NCBI RefSeq assembly: GCF_010499265.1
Contig: NZ_JAAGSC010000044.1
Location: forward strand, 372,521-436,520
Origin: Wenzhouxiangella limi
GTDB taxonomy: Bacteria > Pseudomonadota > Gammaproteobacteria > Xanthomonadales > Wenzhouxiangellaceae
Reading direction: 5' to 3'
DNA: 64,000 bases
How positions within the stretch are numbered: the first letter of the stretch is position 1; each line of letters begins with the position of its first letter. The notes under the pieces were generated by a model. It was not told the origin of the DNA. It worked only from the letters and a program-made list of their open reading frames with translations, and did no database searches. This document shows, one piece after another, positions 44,559-54,372 of this stretch. The position numbers and the translations under genes are program-made.

Positions 44559-45096
44559 CTATGAAGACCGTCTGGTCGCGATCTGGGAGGCCGATGAAGG
44601 GGCCGATGAGCGCGAGATGGATCGGCTGGAGGCCGGCAACGTTGCGGTGCTGCAGGGTGTGGCCGCGGTGGAGGAGGGTGCGTCGCACCGCCTGCGTGAG
44701 GAGCAGCCCGAGCTGTACCAGGAAATCGAGCGTCTCAACGCCCGGCTGGACTTGCTGGTCGACATGGTCGGGCGGTTGCTGGCCGAGCAGCGCGAGAGCG
44801 GGCCGACGCGGCGGGTGCGGCTGGCGGTGGAGGAGATCGAGTTCGTGGCCCCGGCCGAAGAGGCCGCGCCCGGCCAGGCGGGCAGGCTCAGCCTGCGGCT
44901 GCACGCGTCCGTGCCCGAGCCGCTGACGCTGCCGGGAAAAATCACGGCCGAGCGCCGGGACACGGAGAACCGGCGCTGGGTGTGCTTCCAGCCTCTGGCG
45001 ATGAGCGGGCGGCTGCGCGATGCGCTGGATCAGCTGGTTTTCCGCCACCACCGGCGCATGATCGCCGAGCAGCGTAGCCGCCGCGCGCACGGGTAG
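44551..45096 (+). CDS. Atypical PilZ-domain protein with coiled coil
   Basis: 181 residues. The middle (EEQPELYQEIERLNARLDLLVDMVGRLLAE, partly quoted) is a strong coiled coil. The C-terminal half has the beta-rich pattern and final helix (DALDQLVFRHHRRMIAEQRS) seen in tetrameric PilZ proteins of xanthomonads. The RxxxR and D/NxSxxG c-di-GMP motifs are not clear, so binding is doubtful. A flagellar-operon gene downstream of fliT in related clusters; here the second TA block separates it from fliT. Confidence 0.55.
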   Translation: MIDYEDRLVAIWEADEGADEREMDRLEAGNVAVLQGVAAVEEGASHRLREEQPELYQEIERLNARLDLLVDMVGRLLAEQRESGPTRRVRLAVEEIEFVAPAEEAAPGQAGRLSLRLHASVPEPLTLPGKITAERRDTENRRWVCFQPLAMSGRLRDALDQLVFRHHRRMIAEQRSRRAHG

Positions 45097-45216
45097 ATCG
45101 CCTCAGCGTTCTGATCCGCCGCCGCCGGCGGTCTTGCGCGATCGGGGCGGGCCGGGGAGGGATCAGGGGTTGACGGGTCGCTGCCCGGTTGCCGGATAAC
45201 GGTCCGCGCCTGCACC

Positions 45217-45231
45217 CGGCATAAATTTTGC
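45217..45231 (+). promoter_or_regulatory. Possible sigma-54 promoter upstream of rpoN
   Basis: CGGCAT-AAATT-TTGC with correct GG-to-GC spacing, sharing TAAATTTTGC-like bases with the fleSR promoter. It would give rpoN autogenous control and a leader of over 200 bases. The gap 45097-45464 holds no supported gene. Confidence 0.4.
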
Positions 45232-45353
45232 TACCGTGACCTTGTGCCCGGTGGCGGCGCTGATGGAATACCGCCCGACCGACGGCGCACCAGCCGGGCA
45301 AGGTCGCGAAGCCAGGATTTGATCCGGATCAAAAATGCTTCTAAAACGATAGT

Positions 45354-45384
45354 TTGTGTTTACTTTCTGGAAAAGTTCTATTAT
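45354..45384 (+). promoter_or_regulatory. Possible sigma-70 promoter of rpoN
   Basis: TTGTGT (45354-45359), 19-base spacer, TATTAT (45379-45384) in an AT-rich patch 80 bases before rpoN. Confidence 0.35.
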
Positions 45385-45464
45385 CTTGACCGCCATGACC
45401 TGGGTGACGCAATTTCGGCACGACGACAGCGGGCTGTCGATAAACTGACGCGAGGGAGCAGATC

Positions 45465-46837
45465 ATGATGCACGCGGGCTTACAGCTTCGACAGGGACAG
45501 CAACTGACGGTCACACCGCAGCTGCAGCAGGCCATCCGGCTGTTGCAGCTGTCTTCCATGGAGCTGGAGGGCGAGCTGCGCGAGGCCCTGGAGACCAACG
45601 TTTTCCTCGAGCAGGAAGAGCCCGCCGAGACCGGCCCGATCAGCGCCGAGCTGCCGGTGTCCGGCCCCACCCCCGCGCTGTCGCGCCCGGAAGAGCACGA
45701 GGCGCGCGAGCAGGCCGCGCCCGGCACCAGCCTGACCGATCACCTGGCCTGGCAGCTGGACATGAGCGAGATCAGCGCGCGCGACCGCATGATCGCCGCG
45801 GTCATCATCGACGCGCTCAACGCCAACGGCTACCTGGCCGAAAGCCGCGCCGACCTGCTCGAGGTGCTGGCCGACGAGGACGTGAGCCGGGATGAGTTCG
45901 AAGCGGTTCGGGCCCGGGTGATGCACCTGGACCCGGTCGGCTGCGGCGCGGTCGGCCTGCAGGAGTGCCTGCTGACCCAGCTCAAGGTGCTCGATCCGGG
46001 CTTGAGCGTCGGCTGTCGCGGCCTGGCCGAGCGCCTGATCGGGCAGGACCTGGCCCTGCTGGCCGAGGCCGACGTCGACCGCCTGGCCGAGCGTCTGGGC
46101 TGCGAGCCGTCCGGCGTGGCCGACGCGCTCGACCTGCTGCGCTCGCTGCACCCCAACCCCGGCGCGGTGATGGCGCCGGCCGAGACCGCCTACATCGTCC
46201 CCGACGTGCTGGTCAGCCGGCGCGAGGGCCGCTGGGTGGTCGAGCTCAACCCCGAGCTGCTGCCGCGGGTGCGGGTCAACCGCACTTATGAGTCGATGAT
46301 GGGCCAGGGCGGGGCCGCGGCCGGGCATGCCGTCATGCAGACCCAGCTGCAGGAAGCGCGCTGGCTGGTCAAAAGCCTGCAGATGCGCAACGAGACCCTG
46401 CTCAAAGTCGCCGGCGCGATCGTGCGCCACCAGCGCGGTTTCCTCGACCACGGCGATATCGCCATGCGGCCGATGGTGTTGAGCGACATCGCCGAAGCCG
46501 TGGAGATGCACGAGTCCACGGTCTCGCGCGTGACCACCCAGAAGTTCATCCACACCCCGCGCGGCAGCTTCGAGCTCAAGTACTTCTTCTCCAGCCGCCT
46601 GGCCACCAGCGGCGGCGGGCGCTGCTCGTCGACGGCGGTTCGGGCGCTGACGCGCACCCTGGTCGAGAGCGAGAACCCGGCCCAGCCGCTCAGCGACAGC
46701 GAGATCGCCCGTCTGCTGGCCGAAAAAGGCGTGCGCATCGCCCGGCGCACGGTCGCCAAGTACCGCGATTCGCTGGGCATTCCGCCGCTGGCCGAGCGCC
46801 AGGCGGCGGCCGCCCGCGACGAGGCCCGCCGGGTGGC

Positions 46838-46841
<4 letters not shown>
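45465..46841 (+). CDS. rpoN: RNA polymerase sigma-54 factor, flagellar-locus copy
   Basis: 458 residues. Region I ([20 protein letters not shown] and [13 protein letters not shown]) contacts activators. The core-binding region and the C-terminal RpoN box ARRTVAKYR (residues 426-434) are intact. The usual rpoN lies beside lptB and hpf; a second copy inside the flagellar cluster is known in Xanthomonas (rpoN2). This copy is coupled by ATGA to a FleQ-like activator, so it is probably dedicated to flagellar genes. Confidence 0.96.
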
Positions 46842-47932
<1,091 letters not shown>

Positions 47933-48047
47933 TTTTTTTACCGCAGATGAACGCAGATTAACGCGGATAAAAATCGGCTGGTCGTTGCTTGCTGGCGGCG
48001 TGAGTCTTGCTGCATCTGCGGTCGAGTTGCCGGCTTACGGCACCGGG

Positions 48048-48062
48048 TGGCACAAATTTTGC
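48048..48062 (+). promoter_or_regulatory. Sigma-54 promoter of fleSR
   Basis: TGGCAC-AAATT-TTGC, exact consensus, 33 bases before fleS. It separates fleSR from rpoN and the FleQ-like gene. Confidence 0.85.
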
Positions 48063-48095
48063 CGCTTCTCCCCCGGATTCATCGGGCACCAACCC

Positions 48096-49316
48096 ATGAC
48101 GAAACATCCGGAATCAGACCAGGCGCGGCTGGAATCGGCGTTTGCTGCCTTCAATCAGCTCTCCGAGCAGCTCTCGGGCGCGTATCGCGACCTCGAGCAG
48201 CGCGCGGCGGGGCTGGCCGAGGAGCTGGCCCGTTCACGCCGCGAGAAAGAGCGCCAGCGGGCCGAGAAAGAGCGCCTGGCCGAGCGCCTGGCGGCCCTGC
48301 TGGACTCGCTGCCCGGCGGGGTGGTGGTGCTCGACCGCAGCGGCGCCATCCGCCAGTCCAACGCTCCGGCCCGGGAATGGCTGGGGCGGGCACTGGACGG
48401 CAGCCGCTGGGACGAGGTGCTGGCCGAGACCGACCTGGATTTGAGCGACGACGGCAGCGAGCTGACCGTGGCCGGGCGCACCCAGTTGACGGTGGCGCGC
48501 AGCCGCGTGGCCGATCGCGGCGAGACCATCATTCTTTTGACCGATGTGACCGAGCAGCGCCGCCTGGCCGCCGAGCTGGACCAGAATCGGCGCCTGGCGG
48601 CGATGGGCGAGATGGCCGCGCGCCTGGCCCACCAGGTCCGCACCCCGCTGTCGGCTGCACTGCTCTACGCCGATCACCTGACCACCCGCGAACTCGACAC
48701 TGAGCAGCGCGAGCGCTTCGGCGAGCGCCTGCTGGGTCGGCTGCGCGATCTGGAGCGCATGACCCGCGACATGCTGGGTTTCGTGCGCGGCGGCTGCCGC
48801 CAGTCCGATCCGGTGGCGCTGGCGGACCTGCTCGGGCGCCTCGACGAGACCCTGGCCGGCACGGTGCCGGAGGGTTCGCGCCTGAAGATCGACCACGGCG
48901 GCGTGCGTGGCGTGATCCAGGGCGACGCCCAGGCCCTGCTGGGCGCGCTGTGCAACCTGGTCGAAAACGCCTGGAACGCCGGCGGGCCCGGCGTTGCGGT
49001 GACCGTGCAACTGCGCCTGAGCGGCGCTTCGGCGGTGGAGATCTGGGTGATCGATGACGGCCCCGGCGTGCCGGACGAGCTCGCCGGGCGCCTGTTCGAG
49101 CCGTTTGTGTCCGGCCGTCCCGGCGGCACCGGGCTGGGCCTGGCGGTGGCGGCTTCGGTGGCCGAGGCCCACGGCGGCAACCTGCGCCTGTCTGAATCGT
49201 CAAGACACTCGTCAAGACAATCGTCAAAACAGGCGTCAAGCCCGGGCGCGCGCTTCGTGCTGCGCCTGCCGCTGGTCGGGCGCCGCGTTGAACAAGCATC
49301 GGAGGCCATGGCATGA
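48096..49316 (+). CDS. fleS: FleS/FlrB-type flagellar sensor histidine kinase
   Basis: 406 residues from ATG 48096; the frame upstream crosses the promoter and is discarded. Soluble: an N-terminal coiled coil (RREKERQRAEKERLAERLAA) is followed by a PAS domain (LDSLPGGVVVLDRSGAIRQS). The His box has His179 in ARLAHQVRTPLSAALLYA, and the ATPase has N (NLVENAWNAG), G1 (DDGPGVP) and G2 (GGTGLGLAV) boxes. Near the C terminus four imperfect 12-base repeats (about 49198-49240) encode SSRHSSRQSSKQASS, so length may vary between strains. Phosphorylates FleR (overlap 4 bases). Confidence 0.93.
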   Translation: MTKHPESDQARLESAFAAFNQLSEQLSGAYRDLEQRAAGLAEELARSRREKERQRAEKERLAERLAALLDSLPGGVVVLDRSGAIRQSNAPAREWLGRALDGSRWDEVLAETDLDLSDDGSELTVAGRTQLTVARSRVADRGETIILLTDVTEQRRLAAELDQNRRLAAMGEMAARLAHQVRTPLSAALLYADHLTTRELDTEQRERFGERLLGRLRDLERMTRDMLGFVRGGCRQSDPVALADLLGRLDETLAGTVPEGSRLKIDHGGVRGVIQGDAQALLGALCNLVENAWNAGGPGVAVTVQLRLSGASAVEIWVIDDGPGVPDELAGRLFEPFVSGRPGGTGLGLAVAASVAEAHGGNLRLSESSRHSSRQSSKQASSPGARFVLRLPLVGRRVEQASEAMA

Positions 49317-50689
49317 GCAATTCCAGAACCGATTTTTCCATTCTGCTGGTCGAGGACGACGAGCCGCTGCGCGAGGCGCTGGCCGATACCCTGGAGCTGG
49401 AAGGCTTCCGGGTCACGGCGGTCGCCGACGGCCCGGCGGCGATGGATGCGCTCACCGACAGCCCGGCCGGGCTGGTCATTTCCGATATCCAGATGCAGCC
49501 GTGGACCGGGCTGGAGCTGCTCGGCCGCCTGCGCCAGGCCCACCCCGACGTGCCGGTGGTGCTGATGACGGCCTTCGGCTCGGTGCCGCAGGCCGTCCAG
49601 GCCATCCGCGAGGGGGCGATGAACTACCTGGTCAAACCGGTCGAGGCGGCCGACCTGATCGCCCTGGCGCGGCGCTTTGCCGAGCAGCCGGCGGCGACCG
49701 CCGAGCTGGTGGCCGAGGATCCGCGCTCGCGCACCCTGGCCGCACTGGCCCGCAGAGTGGCCGAAAGCGAGGTCACGGTCCTGCTGACCGGCCCGTCGGG
49801 CAGCGGCAAGGAGGCCTACGCGCGCTATATTCACCGCCACTCGCCGCGCGCGCAAAAACCCTTCGTGGCCCTGAACTGTGCGGCGATTCCGGAGTCCATG
49901 CTGGAGGCAGAGCTGTTCGGCCACGACAAGGGCGCGTTTACCGGCGCGACCAGGGCACGCACCGGCAAGTTCGAGGCTGCCCAGGGCGGCACCCTGCTGC
50001 TCGACGAGATCTCGGAAATGGAGCCCGGGCTGCAGGCCAAGCTGTTGCGCGTGCTCCAGGAGCGCGAACTGCAGCGCCTGGGCAGCAACCAGACCGTGGA
50101 CCTGGACGTGCGCGTGATCGCCACCACCAACGTGGATTTGAAGGCCGCGGTCGCCGAAGGACGATTCCGCGAGGACCTGTACTACCGCCTGAACGTGTTT
50201 CCGCTGGACCTGCCGCGCCTGGCCGAGCGCCCGGGCGATATCCGCGCCCTGGCCGAGCGCGCGATTGCCCGCCACTGGCGCGGCAAGGGCGCCCCGCCGG
50301 TGCTGTCGACGGCGGCCGGCCAGGCGCTGGCCGCGCATCCGTGGCCGGGCAACGTGCGCGAGCTGGAAAACGTGGTGCAGCGGGCGCTGGTGCTGCTGGG
50401 CGAGGGCCGTGAGATCGGTCCCGGCGAGCTGTTTTTCGAGCAGGCCGAGCCCGGCGGGCAGCAGTCCGAGCCCGGCCCGACGGATGCGCGCACGCTGGAG
50501 GAAACCGTCGCCGAGCGCGAGTCCAGCGCCATTGTCGCCGCGCTTGAAGCCGAGCGCGGCCACCGCGGCAAGGCGGCGCGGCGGCTGGGCATCAGCCCGC
50601 GCACGCTGCGCTACAAGCTCTCACGCCTGCGCGAGGCCGGCGTCGAGATACCGGGCGAGGCTGGCCCGAAGTTTGCAGAAGCCCGGTAG
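49313..50689 (+). CDS. fleR: FleR/FlrC-type sigma-54 response regulator
   Basis: 458 residues. Receiver domain with phospho-acceptor Asp58 (LVISDIQM), AAA+ domain with GPSGSGKEAYARY, GAFTGA in HDKGAFTGATRAR and LLLDEISEM, and a Fis HTH (KAARRLGISPRTLRYKLSRL). Turns on the basal-body and hook operons (flgB, flgG, fliE, fliL promoters). Its last codons hold the fliE promoter. Confidence 0.95.
   Translation: MSNSRTDFSILLVEDDEPLREALADTLELEGFRVTAVADGPAAMDALTDSPAGLVISDIQMQPWTGLELLGRLRQAHPDVPVVLMTAFGSVPQAVQAIREGAMNYLVKPVEAADLIALARRFAEQPAATAELVAEDPRSRTLAALARRVAESEVTVLLTGPSGSGKEAYARYIHRHSPRAQKPFVALNCAAIPESMLEAELFGHDKGAFTGATRARTGKFEAAQGGTLLLDEISEMEPGLQAKLLRVLQERELQRLGSNQTVDLDVRVIATTNVDLKAAVAEGRFREDLYYRLNVFPLDLPRLAERPGDIRALAERAIARHWRGKGAPPVLSTAAGQALAAHPWPGNVRELENVVQRALVLLGEGREIGPGELFFEQAEPGGQQSEPGPTDARTLEETVAERESSAIVAALEAERGHRGKAARRLGISPRTLRYKLSRLREAGVEIPGEAGPKFAEAR
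50662..50676 (+). promoter_or_regulatory. Sigma-54 promoter of fliEFGHIJK
   Basis: TGGCCC-GAAGT-TTGC inside the last codons of fleR, one base off the consensus, 54 bases before fliE. Confidence 0.65.
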
Positions 50690-50730
50690 CCGGTGATTTT
50701 CGCGGTTGATTTTTTCAGGAGCGATTTGCG

Positions 50731-51051
50731 ATGAGTGACATGGCCATCCAGCAAGTACTGGCCCAGATGCGGGCGCTGCAGGTGCAGGCCGGCGGGACGC
50801 CCGAGCAGGCGGCGCCGGCGGCCGAGCAGAACCGTTTTTCCGACCTGCTGCACCAGTCCATCAACAAGGTGGCAGAGAACCAGAGCGTGGCCGGCGAGCT
50901 GTCGACTTCGTTCTCCAGCGGCGATCCCGATACCGACCTGACCAGCGTGATGATCGCGATGCAGAAGTCGCGGGTCTCGTTCGAAGCCATGGTCGAGGTG
51001 CGCAACAAACTGGTCGAGGCGTACAATGAAATTCGGCGTATGCCGATCTGA
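50731..51051 (+). CDS. fliE: FliE, MS-ring to rod adaptor
   Basis: 106 residues. C-terminal part TDLTSVMIAMQKSRVSFEAM and VEVRNKLVEAYNEIRRMPI is the FliE hallmark. AGGAGCG precedes the ATG. First gene of the fliE-K operon. Confidence 0.96.
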   Translation: MSDMAIQQVLAQMRALQVQAGGTPEQAAPAAEQNRFSDLLHQSINKVAENQSVAGELSTSFSSGDPDTDLTSVMIAMQKSRVSFEAMVEVRNKLVEAYNEIRRMPI

Positions 51052-51085
51052 CCGGCACTGACCGGTCGTCCGGAGATTCAAGCGA

Positions 51086-52711
51086 ATGGCAGCACAAAAC
51101 CCCGTTCAGTCCAACTCACCGCTGGCCCTGCTTGATACGGTTCCGGGCCTGCGCCCGCTGGTGCTGCTGATTGGCCTGGCGGCGGCCGTGGCGGCCGGTG
51201 TCGGGATCGTGCTGTGGTCGCAGGAGGGCAGCGAGCGGGTGCTGTTCAGCAACCTGACCGAGCGCGATGCCGCCGAGGTGGTGGGCGCGCTGGATACTTC
51301 GGCAATCCCGTATTCCTACGAACCCGGCAGCGGCGTGATCACCGTGCCGTCGGACCAGGTGCATTCGGCCCGGCTGATGCTGTCGGCCGAAGGCCTGCCG
51401 AACGGGGCCGGCGTCGGCCTGGAAATGCTGCAGGAATCCGACGGGCTGGCCAACAGCCAGTTCATCGAAAGCGCCCGCTACCAGCGCGCGCTGGAAATCG
51501 AGCTGCAGCGCACCATATCGAGCATCAATGCCGTCAGCGGCGCGCGCGTGCACCTGGCCATCCCGCGCCAGACCGTGTTCGTGCGCGAGCGCACGCCGGC
51601 CAGCGCCTCGGTGCTGCTGGAACTGCACGCCGGTCGGCGGCTGGAGCCGGGGCAGGTCGAGGCCATCGTCAACCTGGTGGCCTCTTCGGTGCCGGACATG
51701 GAGCGCTCGCAGATCTCGGTGATCGACCAGCAGGGCACGCTGCTGTCGGCCGACCGCTCCGGCGGCGACGATGGCGCCGCCGACGGCGCCGACCGCCAGG
51801 TGCAGCGGCTGGAAGATCGCCTGGCCCGCCGGGTGGAGGATCTGCTCTCGCCCATGGTCGGCATGGGGCGGGTCCGGGCCCAGGTCGCGGTGGACATGGA
51901 CTTCACCAGTTCCCAGGAAACCCAGGAACTCTACGATCCGGACAACCCGGTGCTGCGCAGCGAGCAGAGCAGCGAGGAAATCCGGTCGATCTTCGATCCG
52001 GCCGTCGGGGTGCCGGGTGCGGTGGCCAACCAGCCGCTGCTCGAAGACCTGGCCGGCGTCCTCGACGAGGACAACGAACAGGAATCGGTCCCGCTGTCGC
52101 GCCAGAACCTGCGCAATTTCGAGATCAGCCGGACCATCCGCCACATCCAGTCCGGACCGGGCGAGGTCGATCGCCTGTCGGTGGCCGTGGTGGTCGATCA
52201 GCCGCGCGCGGCCGATGACGGCGACAACCAGGTCGAGGCCTACAGCGACGAAGAGATGGAGCGCATGACCGGTCTGGTGCGCGAGGCCGTGGGCTTTGAC
52301 GCCGAGCGCGGGGATTCGGTCAGCGTGGTCCAGGCGCCGTTCCGCGCCCTGGAGATGGGGGACGAGGTGGAGTTTGACAGTCCCGGTTTGCTGGATCGGG
52401 TTGATTTCATGGGCATTTTCCGCATCATGGCCAGCGTGGTAATGGTCTTGATGCTGATCTTGCTGGTGGTGCGGCCGCTGATGAAGACGCTGTCCTCGCC
52501 ACCGCCACTGCGCACCCTGAGCCTGCCGGGCGCGGCCCAGGGCCAGGCCAGCCTGCCGGCCGCCGAGCAGGCCTACGAACCCGACAGCGGGGGCGGCGGC
52601 CAGCGCCGGGCCGGCTACCAGGAAAGCCTGAATACCGCCCGGTCGGTGGCCAGCCAGGACCCCAAGCGGGTCGCCAGCGTGGTCAAACAGTGGGTCAACG
52701 AAGGTGGCTGA
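51086..52711 (+). CDS. fliF: FliF, MS-ring protein
   Basis: 541 residues. Two membrane helices, near residues 25-45 (PLVLLIGLAAAVAAGVGIVL) and 445-470 (IFRIMASVVMVLMLILLVV), enclose a periplasmic ring-building part with EGLPNGAGVGLEMLQESDGL and the ARVHLAIPR segment. The C-terminal tail DPKRVASVVKQWVNEGG is the FliG-binding end. Base of the export gate and rotor. Confidence 0.97.
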   Translation: MAAQNPVQSNSPLALLDTVPGLRPLVLLIGLAAAVAAGVGIVLWSQEGSERVLFSNLTERDAAEVVGALDTSAIPYSYEPGSGVITVPSDQVHSARLMLSAEGLPNGAGVGLEMLQESDGLANSQFIESARYQRALEIELQRTISSINAVSGARVHLAIPRQTVFVRERTPASASVLLELHAGRRLEPGQVEAIVNLVASSVPDMERSQISVIDQQGTLLSADRSGGDDGAADGADRQVQRLEDRLARRVEDLLSPMVGMGRVRAQVAVDMDFTSSQETQELYDPDNPVLRSEQSSEEIRSIFDPAVGVPGAVANQPLLEDLAGVLDEDNEQESVPLSRQNLRNFEISRTIRHIQSGPGEVDRLSVAVVVDQPRAADDGDNQVEAYSDEEMERMTGLVREAVGFDAERGDSVSVVQAPFRALEMGDEVEFDSPGLLDRVDFMGIFRIMASVVMVLMLILLVVRPLMKTLSSPPPLRTLSLPGAAQGQASLPAAEQAYEPDSGGGGQRRAGYQESLNTARSVASQDPKRVASVVKQWVNEGG

Positions 52712-53708
52712 ACGGCAAGCCGATTTGAGCGGCGCCGATCGCGCGGCGATCCTGCTGATGTCGCTGGGCGAGGAGCAGGCCTCCGAGGTGCTCAAGCACA
52801 TGGGCGCCAAGGACGTGCAGCGCATCGGCGCGGCGATGGCCGCCATGCAGGCGGTCAACCGCGACCAGGCCGAGGAGGTGCTGGAGGCGTTCGTCACCAC
52901 GGTCGAGGACCAGACCGCGCTCGGCGTCGGGTCGCACGATTACGTGCGCCGGGTGCTCAACCAGGCCCTGGGCGACAAGGGGGCCAACCTGATCGACCGC
53001 ATCCTCATCGGGCGCGACAGCAAGGGCCTGGAAAACCTCAAGTGGATGGATCCGCGCAGCGTGGCCGAGCTGATCCGCATGGAGCATCCGCAGATCATCG
53101 CCATCGTGCTGGCCTACCTGGAAGCCGACAACGCCGCCGAGGTGCTGGCCTCGCTGCCCGAGCGCATCCGTCCCGACGTGATCATGCGCCTGGCCACGCT
53201 CGACGGGATCCCGCCGTCGGCGTTCCAGGAGCTCGACGAGGTGCTCGAGCGCCAGTTTGCCGGCAGCGACAACGTCAAGTCGTCGATGGTCGGCGGCATC
53301 CGCTCGGCCGCCGAGATCCTGAACTTCGTCGACGGCGCCAACGAGCAGCTGGTGCTCAAGACCGTGTCCGAGGCCGACGAGAATCTGTCGCAGCAGATCC
53401 AGGACCAGATGTTCGTGTTCGAAAACCTGCTCGACGTCGACGATCGCAGTATCCAGACGCTGTTGCGCGAGATCACCACCGACACCCTGGTGATCGCGCT
53501 CAAGGGCGCCGACGACGAGCTGCTCGACAAGTTCGTCAGCAACATGTCCAAGCGTGCCGCCGAAATGCTGACCGAGGACCTGGACGCCAAGGGCCCGGTG
53601 CGGCTGTCCGAGGTCGAGGCCGCGCAGAAGGAAATCCTGGGCGCCGCCCGCCGCCTGGAAGAGCAGGGCGAGATCAACCTGAGCGGTTCCGGCGAAGAAT
53701 ATGTCTGA
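52704..53708 (+). CDS. fliG: FliG, rotor switch protein
   Basis: 334 residues from GTG 52704, overlapping fliF by 8 bases. Middle motif EHPQIIAIVLAYLE, and a C-terminal domain with the charged torque helix (LIVIALKGADDELLDKFVSN-like, here TLVIALKGADDELLDKFVSN). Torque-generating partner of MotA. Confidence 0.97.
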   Translation: MAERQADLSGADRAAILLMSLGEEQASEVLKHMGAKDVQRIGAAMAAMQAVNRDQAEEVLEAFVTTVEDQTALGVGSHDYVRRVLNQALGDKGANLIDRILIGRDSKGLENLKWMDPRSVAELIRMEHPQIIAIVLAYLEADNAAEVLASLPERIRPDVIMRLATLDGIPPSAFQELDEVLERQFAGSDNVKSSMVGGIRSAAEILNFVDGANEQLVLKTVSEADENLSQQIQDQMFVFENLLDVDDRSIQTLLREITTDTLVIALKGADDELLDKFVSNMSKRAAEMLTEDLDAKGPVRLSEVEAAQKEILGAARRLEEQGEINLSGSGEEYV

Positions 53709-54372
53709 AATCCTCTCGCGCGAGTGGCTGGATGACGTGACCGCCTGGCAGCCGCCGGACGTGCGCCGTCCCGGCCAGGCGGTGGCGCCGAACAAGCCTG
53801 CGGCCCGGCCACGAACCATCCACAGCGCCGCTGAACTGGAGCGCTTGCAGAAACAGGCCTGGGAAGAGGCGCATGCCGCCGGCCGGCGCGAAGGCCTGGA
53901 AAAAGGCCTGGCCGAGGGCCGCGACGAGGTGCGCCACCAGGTCCGGATCCTGAAGTCCATGATCCAGGCGGTCCAGAAGCCGCTGGCGGCCATCGATGAC
54001 GAGGTCGAGCAGGAGCTGGCCTCGCTGGCCGTGGCGATTGCCCGTCACGTCATCGACGACGAGCTGCGCAGCGACCCGGCGCGCATTGTCAAGCTGGTGC
54101 CGCAGGCGATCGCCGATCTGCCCGCCGGCAGCCGCGAGGTACGGGTGCGCGTCCATCCCGACGACGCAGAGCTGCTGCACGAGCACCTGCCCGACGGCGA
54201 CGGCGAGGCTTCCTGGTCGCTGGTCGAAGACGCCGCCGTCCGCCGCGGCGGGTGCCGGATCGACAGCCCGACTTCGAGCGTCGATGCCACCCTGGAGACC
54301 CGCCTGGACGCGGTGGTGGCCCGGGTCTTCGGCGAAGACGACGACGCCGACGACGGCGGAGCGCCGGCGTGA
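53701..54372 (+). CDS. fliH: FliH, negative regulator of the export ATPase
   Basis: 223 residues. The Ala/Gly/Glu helix with spaced Gly (EEAHAAGRREGLEKGLAEGR) is the FliH GxxxG region, and the C-terminal domain resembles the V/F-ATPase peripheral stalk. Binds FliI. Overlaps fliG by 8 and fliI by 4 bases. Confidence 0.93.
   Translation: MSEILSREWLDDVTAWQPPDVRRPGQAVAPNKPAARPRTIHSAAELERLQKQAWEEAHAAGRREGLEKGLAEGRDEVRHQVRILKSMIQAVQKPLAAIDDEVEQELASLAVAIARHVIDDELRSDPARIVKLVPQAIADLPAGSREVRVRVHPDDAELLHEHLPDGDGEASWSLVEDAAVRRGGCRIDSPTSSVDATLETRLDAVVARVFGEDDDADDGGAPA

Noticed and set aside
45244..45468. 74-codon frame before rpoN
   Set aside because: No family, no ribosome site, and it runs across the likely rpoN promoter.
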